DNA from: Candidatus Sabulitectum sp.
GTDB lineage: Bacteria > Fermentibacterota > Fermentibacteria > Fermentibacterales > JCC-6
Length of the DNA: 28,089 nt
Direction of reading: 5' to 3'
NCBI GenBank assembly: GCA_029940175.1
Contig: JAOZRM010000007.1
Span: forward strand, 1 to 28,089
Shown: positions 23,966-28,089 of the stretch, in pieces
Numbering within the stretch: position 1 is the first letter of the stretch
Layout of the letters: every line of letters begins with the position of its first letter
Made by a program: the position numbers and the translations under genes
The notes under the pieces: model-generated
Told to the model about the DNA's origin: nothing
Seen by the model: the letters and a program-made list of their open reading frames with translations, nothing else
Database searches by the model: none

Positions 23966-25477
23966 TCACTCAGGGAATTCAGGTTCTCTGCCCGAAGCCA
24001 CTGCATCAATGGCAGCTGCAAGAACTATCATGTCTTCCAGAAGAGGTTCCAGATCTTCCGCCGACAGATATTTCCCCCCTGCGTCCATGATCTCCACATG
24101 ACCCGGTGTCAGATGCACTGCGGCATTTCTCCAGTCGATCTTCAATCTTCCAAGTTTCTTCTGCCATCGGTCCATGAACCAGTAGACAGGAGCAAGGACA
24201 ACCTTGGCGTCCTCAATTGATTCCTCTATTTTCTCCGCAAGTTCAGCAGTAGCGTAACGGATGGGAAAGAGGTTGTCGAATCTACTGTCACCGGTGGTGA
24301 ATCGCTGAACACCATCCTGGGGGTATCCCGGGGGCTCTGTGTTCAGATAGAATGGAGAATCATCAATATCAACTTCAATGGCATAATCATCACCGGGATC
24401 TATTTCAACATCCCTGCCGCGATAACTGGCATTGATGTATCCAAGGCTGCTGTTGTATTCAGAGCCATCATGTTTCCAGTCATGTTTTTCTGCCAGGAGA
24501 GTCATTGCCTGTTTGCAGCCTTTTCCTCTGCCGATCTTTGCAGAAAACAATGTTCGTACTACGAATCCCACAGGAACAAGGATTACACCGGCCACCAGTG
24601 CAGTTGGAGCTATGGAGCTCAGGATTGATAAGACATGCTTCTGATTGTAGCCAGCCAGAGAAAGAACAAGACTGATAACAACCACTAAAGAAAGGAAAAT
24701 TCCAAGGATGATCAGGATTGGTCGGAATTTAACTGTTGCTTTCCCCGGGGCATTACACAGTCTCCATGTTTTCAACTCTTTTTTCTCTTCCTTCTGGTCC
24801 CTTAGGCGTCTTGAAGCCTGAAGCTGATTATTGTTCTTCCCTTCAAAAGAAACAAACCATTCTTCACTTTTTCTAACCGGGTGAAGCCTTTTCCATACTG
24901 CATCGGGAACGTAAACATCTGAATTGCAGTAGCTGCAATTCATTATCCTCTCGCTTCCGGAAGATACGGATAGAGCTGCAGCGCACTTTGGACAGGCCAT
25001 CACCACCGGGTGCAAGGAATCCTCATCAACCTTAAGATCTGCAGTGTTCTCATTCCCCCGTGGCGGTTCAGGAGTAAAACAGAATCTAGCGGACGGTACA
25101 TGTTTCTGAAGCCATTCCGGAACAGGATAAACGTAATAAACAGAATCACACTTAGTACATTTTACACTAGAACTGCCAAAATCATCAGGAATGGGAAGAG
25201 CTGCTTTGCAGGAGGAGCAACGAGGTTCCAGTCGCCAGTAACCGTACTCAAAAGTTCCGCTGCCGCTCATGAGAGTACCCCCCTGCCCCTGTCCCTCGGT
25301 GAGCCCCTCATAATCCTCTTCAAAGTCATTGAGGAAGTCGGCTATTCTTTCTGGAGAAAGAAGCAGATTCTCAAAACAGGCGGTACACAAAAGTGATCTG
25401 AATGGTCCGTTGATCGGAATGGGATGCCCGCAGCTTCTGCAGCTGGTCCTTATCTCAAAACATCCATATCTAAGCAT
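23966..25477 (-). CDS. Membrane protein with three N-terminal zinc ribbons
   Basis: A 503-residue protein I cannot name. Three zinc-ribbon modules of two CxxC pairs each lie at Cys 13/16+31/34, 87/90+107/110 and 162/165+181/184. Each is followed by a similar short tail, such as a Pro-Val-Pro or Val-Pro-Asp turn. A basic coiled-coil-like stretch (about 218-245) precedes two membrane helices (252-274 and 288-309). The remaining 190 residues form a soluble acidic domain with DVEIDPGDDY and a final helix. By the positive-inside rule the Cys modules are probably cytoplasmic. I chose the ATG at 25475-25477 with GGAGG upstream. The gene is convergent with the glycosyltransferase: the two stop codons touch with no gap. 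Function unknown. Confidence 0.82.
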   Translation of the reverse strand: MLRYGCFEIRTSCRSCGHPIPINGPFRSLLCTACFENLLLSPERIADFLNDFEEDYEGLTEGQGQGGTLMSGSGTFEYGYWRLEPRCSSCKAALPIPDDFGSSSVKCTKCDSVYYVYPVPEWLQKHVPSARFCFTPEPPRGNENTADLKVDEDSLHPVVMACPKCAAALSVSSGSERIMNCSYCNSDVYVPDAVWKRLHPVRKSEEWFVSFEGKNNNQLQASRRLRDQKEEKKELKTWRLCNAPGKATVKFRPILIILGIFLSLVVVISLVLSLAGYNQKHVLSILSSIAPTALVAGVILVPVGFVVRTLFSAKIGRGKGCKQAMTLLAEKHDWKHDGSEYNSSLGYINASYRGRDVEIDPGDDYAIEVDIDDSPFYLNTEPPGYPQDGVQRFTTGDSRFDNLFPIRYATAELAEKIEESIEDAKVVLAPVYWFMDRWQKKLGRLKIDWRNAAVHLTPGHVEIMDAGGKYLSAEDLEPLLEDMIVLAAAIDAVASGREPEFPE

Positions 25478-25568
25478 GAAACTACCTCCAGAAAAGAACA
25501 CAAAGTGACGTGTTGAAGGAGGTTAGTATAGCCAAATGCAGATGAATTCTCAATAGAAGAGGGTAGTA

Positions 25569-26279
25569 TCAGATCTTTTTTGTAATGAAACGCCAGAGCG
25601 TATGCAGAACGCTGAGTCCATAAGGAATGGGTTTCAGGCTTGAATAACCCTCACCGTGAATGGTTGGAATGGGGATTTCTTTAACGGTGAGCTTTGCTCT
25701 TATTGCACCAACAAGCATCTCTGAATCAAAATTGAAGGTGCTGGAATATTTGTGATAAGGTATCTGTTCAAGAGCCTTTCTTCCATATGCTTTATAGCCA
25801 CTGTGATAACTGCTTAACCTGGCCCTGAAAACTGTGTTTTCCACCCAGTTCAGAATCACCGTTCCCCAGTACCTGATCTGGCTCATTCCGCCGTCACGCA
25901 TATCACCGTGCATGGTGCGGCTCCCACCAACAACATCTGCACCGGATTCAAGGGGTGAGATCATCTTCAAAAGAAAATCAGGGGGGTACTGTCCGTCGGA
26001 GTGGAGCATTACAACACTGTCCGCGTTGCTTTCCAATGCCCAGTTAAAAGCAGTCTTCTGCGCTTCACCATATCCTCTGTTCTCGGGGTGATCCAGAACA
26101 ACGATCTTTGTGAACTCGTTTGAAAGAGATCTGCCCAGATCTCCTGTGGCGTCTCTGGAACCGTCATTCACAATGAGAAGTGTCTCGATCTTTTCCCAGG
26201 CTTCAGCTGGAATGTTCCTGATAACACTTTCCATGAGCTTCTCTGAATTGTATGCAGGCATGAAGCAGATATGACGCAC
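25569..26279 (-). CDS. Family 2 glycosyltransferase, dolichol/polyprenyl-phosphate-mannose-synthase-like
   Basis: A 236-residue soluble GT-A protein. FMPAYNSEKL (6-15), IVNDGSRDAT (36-45), ENRGYGEAQKTAFNWAL (66-82), HSDGQYPP (93-100) and GGSR (118-121) match the DPM1-type group, which transfers a sugar from a nucleotide to polyprenyl phosphate. It has no membrane helix. The start is GTG at 26277-26279 with AGGAG 5 nt upstream. Longer frames starting upstream would give an unlikely Cys/Phe/His-rich extension overlapping the divergent methyltransferase. Lipid-linked sugars made here could feed the GT39-like enzyme at the right edge. That link is inference. Confidence 0.88.
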   Translation of the reverse strand: MRHICFMPAYNSEKLMESVIRNIPAEAWEKIETLLIVNDGSRDATGDLGRSLSNEFTKIVVLDHPENRGYGEAQKTAFNWALESNADSVVMLHSDGQYPPDFLLKMISPLESGADVVGGSRTMHGDMRDGGMSQIRYWGTVILNWVENTVFRARLSSYHSGYKAYGRKALEQIPYHKYSSTFNFDSEMLVGAIRAKLTVKEIPIPTIHGEGYSSLKPIPYGLSVLHTLWRFITKKI

Positions 26280-26423
26280 GTTGTCTCCTGTAACTGTTAA
26301 TGAAACCCCGTTCTTGAAGAAGAAGTGATAATCATTCCAGTGATGAAAAACAAGTTTCTGGACCGCACGGGTTTCAATGTTATATTTATTATGGATACTC
26401 TGATATTGGAACAGGAGGCAGAT

Positions 26424-27146
26424 TTGAGTATTGATGAAGTAAGTCTGGAAGGTATCCTCGGCAAACTTCCCGGGGGAATAGTACTGGACGTAGCAACCGG
26501 CGCAGGCAATTTTGCGGCAACAATGGAACATTTTTTCAAAAGCTGTACTCTAATTGCAGCAATCGATTCCACCATAGGTTCTCTGAAACACATCAGTAAG
26601 CGAATGGAATCTGAAGTAATAATTCCTGTTGCAATGAACGGTAATCTGCTTGCATTCAAAAATGACACCTTTAGCACAGTGGCAATCTCAAACTCGCTTC
26701 ATCACTTGAATAATCCAGATGATATACTTCAGGAAATGCTTCGTACACTGTGCCCCGGTGGACACTTCATCATCATGGAAATGTTCCGGGACGGTGATCA
26801 GACAAAGTCACAACTGACTCACTCAATGCTGCATAACTGGTGGGCTGCAGTAGATTCCAGAAACGGAATTGTACACAATCCTGTGTTCACCCAGGCAGAG
26901 CTGAAGCAATGGGCAGAAAGTATCGGTCTGTCAGCTCTTGAATTTCACATTTTAGAGGAAACTAGCGGTGATCCCTTCGCTCCTGAACTAACAGAATATC
27001 TGAACAAGGCTCTTGATACTTATGAAAAACGTACGAACGGCGTTCCAGAATTGATTGAACAAGGTAAACTGGCTCGAACACACCTTGACGAAAACGGATT
27101 CACCGGATCAAGGGCTCTTCTTGTCGTAGGGGTGAAACCTGATTAA
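26424..27146 (+). CDS. Class I SAM-dependent methyltransferase
   Basis: A 240-residue methyltransferase of the UbiE/COQ5-like (Methyltransf_11) type. SAM-binding motif I is VLDVATGAGN (20-29), the acidic end of strand 2 is AAIDSTIGS (45-53), motif II is AISNSLHHLNNPDDIL (87-102), and LCPGGHFIIMEMF (109-121) is motif III. The substrate cannot be told. I chose TTG at 26424-26426 because AGGAGG sits 5 nt upstream. An ATG 10 codons earlier lacks a ribosome-binding site. It is divergent from the DPM1-like glycosyltransferase with about 145 bp between starts, and its TAA overlaps the opposite-strand TAA of the GT39-like gene by two bases. Confidence 0.9.
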   Translation: MSIDEVSLEGILGKLPGGIVLDVATGAGNFAATMEHFFKSCTLIAAIDSTIGSLKHISKRMESEVIIPVAMNGNLLAFKNDTFSTVAISNSLHHLNNPDDILQEMLRTLCPGGHFIIMEMFRDGDQTKSQLTHSMLHNWWAAVDSRNGIVHNPVFTQAELKQWAESIGLSALEFHILEETSGDPFAPELTEYLNKALDTYEKRTNGVPELIEQGKLARTHLDENGFTGSRALLVVGVKPD

Positions 27147-28089
27147 TTCCCTGCCTCAGGAAGATTCTCCGGAACCCACTCTGGCCTCAACTCCCTTTCC
27201 GCTGTGAGTTGATCTGCCAGTTCTTCGGTCCATGGTTCCAGATGACCGGTTCTGCCATCCATGTAAAACAGGTATCCGTTCCTGTGGTTGAAGAGACCCT
27301 GAAGATGCTCTTTATCCTCTTCTGTTGTCTGATGAGCACAGAAAAGGATGTCTCCCTTCAGAAATGGATCAGTAGCAAGCAGGCCACTCATGATGTTGGG
27401 ATAACCGTGTTCACTGGCCTCCATGAAAACAACTGCAGGGGGAACAACACGGGTTTCCGCAAGTTGAACAGGGATGGAATCGATGGTCTGCCATGGACTG
27501 TTTCTAAGCCTGATCCCATCGGGAAGGTAGACCATGAGGGTACAGACAATGTACAAACCGACAATAACCAATGAAGCCTGTTTTCCCCATTTCCTCACCA
27601 GCACTCCGAAACCAACAGCAGAGAGAAGGGCAAAAGCTGGAAGAGTTGTGAAATAGTGTCTTGGTCCGTAATCGATTGCCGCAGTATAGTGAATGAACAT
27701 AAATGGCACTATCATGAGAATTGAAGTGTACAGAGGCCACATCCTGCGTCGGATCTTTCGGTCAAGCAGAACCGCACAGGCAGGAAAAAGTGACAGGAGG
27801 GGCCAGCCAAGAAGAATGGTGCTGCCGGTACCTGCCTGCTTTGCAACATTGATGAGCCCCCGCAGTGGAGTGTGCGCATGATCTCCATACTCCGGGAACC
27901 ATGCATTGTTCTCCCCGAACCCCAATAACCCGCCGCCTCTGGCAAGGTTGTAGGCCGGTGAAAGCGGATCACCACTGTAATAGTTGTTGGATATCAGGAA
28001 AAAGCCCAGAGGAAGCAGAGCACCTGCAGCGATTCTGAGAAGAACAGGAATTGCATTCCTTTTCAGCTTCAGGAAAAGAACCAGGGTTA
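27143..28089 (-). CDS. Polytopic membrane glycosyltransferase (GT39/ArnT-like), 3' part
   Basis: The frame is open from the right edge to TAA at 27143-27145, 314 codons, so the N-terminus lies outside the window. The visible part has several hydrophobic helices, a loop with NNYYSGDPLSPAYNLARG, then HTPLRGLINVAKQ and more helices with HYTAAIDYGPRHYFTTLPAF, followed by a soluble C-terminal domain (about 110 residues) with no further helix. The layout fits the C-terminal half of a GT-C enzyme that moves sugar from a polyprenyl-phosphate donor on the outer face of the inner membrane. The catalytic Asp/Glu of the first outside loop would be beyond the edge, so the assignment is tentative. Confidence 0.7.
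   Translation of the reverse strand, partial: TLVLFLKLKRNAIPVLLRIAAGALLPLGFFLISNNYYSGDPLSPAYNLARGGGLLGFGENNAWFPEYGDHAHTPLRGLINVAKQAGTGSTILLGWPLLSLFPACAVLLDRKIRRRMWPLYTSILMIVPFMFIHYTAAIDYGPRHYFTTLPAFALLSAVGFGVLVRKWGKQASLVIVGLYIVCTLMVYLPDGIRLRNSPWQTIDSIPVQLAETRVVPPAVVFMEASEHGYPNIMSGLLATDPFLKGDILFCAHQTTEEDKEHLQGLFNHRNGYLFYMDGRTGHLEPWTEELADQLTAERELRPEWVPENLPEAGN

Noticed and set aside
1..28089. Search for tRNA, rRNA, CRISPR arrays, riboswitches and insertion sequences
   Set aside because: No cloverleaf-like intergenic sequence, no spaced direct repeats and no transposase or integrase motif were seen by eye; a covariance-model scan was not possible here.

Overview
The window reads as a gene-dense stretch of an anaerobic bacterial chromosome, probably from an uncultured lineage of the FCB group. 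A member of Candidatus Fermentibacterota (Hyd24-12/Aegiribacteria) is my best guess. The guess rests on four things: a gingipain-like C25 protease with a C-terminal FlgD/T9SS-type Ig-like tail, a ferredoxin-dependent 2-oxoacid oxidoreductase, B12-dependent radical SAM enzymes, and strong AGGAGG ribosome-binding sites often paired with TTG or GTG starts. It is an inference, with no marker gene behind it. I see no rRNA, tRNA, CRISPR array, insertion sequence or phage gene.

Layout. (1) 1-167, minus strand: start of a small one-helix membrane protein that runs off the left edge. (2) 365-5511, plus strand: an EF-G-like GTPase with altered guanine-recognition motifs, a closely linked secreted or anchored 205-residue protein, and the C25 protease, closed by a strong terminator at 5527-5556. 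(3) 15783 down to 5569, minus strand: two tandem paralogous outer-membrane barrel proteins, a large PAS/GAF sensor with a degenerate kinase end, leuS, a cyclophilin, a terminator, then comM, a decayed PIN-toxin gene and a Phd-like antitoxin. (4) 15784-16197: a gap of about 410 bp holding only a 35-residue signal-peptide ORF and a terminator. (5) 18939 down to 16198, minus strand: a complete 2-oxoacid:ferredoxin oxidoreductase operon (ferredoxin, alpha, fused beta-gamma). (6) 22884 down to 19144, minus strand: two B12-binding radical SAM proteins and a membrane protein in one tightly packed operon. (7) 22949-28089: three glycosyltransferases, a methyltransferase and a triple zinc-ribbon membrane protein, arranged as divergent and convergent pairs with touching stop codons.

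How it fits together. The oxidoreductase would supply acyl-CoA and reduced ferredoxin from 2-oxoacids in fermentation. The barrel proteins and C25 protease face the envelope or outside, and the PAS protein next to the barrels may be their regulator. The right third (radical SAM enzymes, glycosyltransferases, methyltransferase) resembles an envelope glycan or lipid modification locus of unknown product.

The most noteworthy points are: loss of the G4 and G5 consensus in the EF-G-like protein; the 944-residue sensor whose ATPase domain lacks its binding residues; the double lesion in the PIN toxin beside an intact antitoxin; the beta-gamma fusion; and the radical SAM/glycosyltransferase cluster. 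None of these is proof of a new system.
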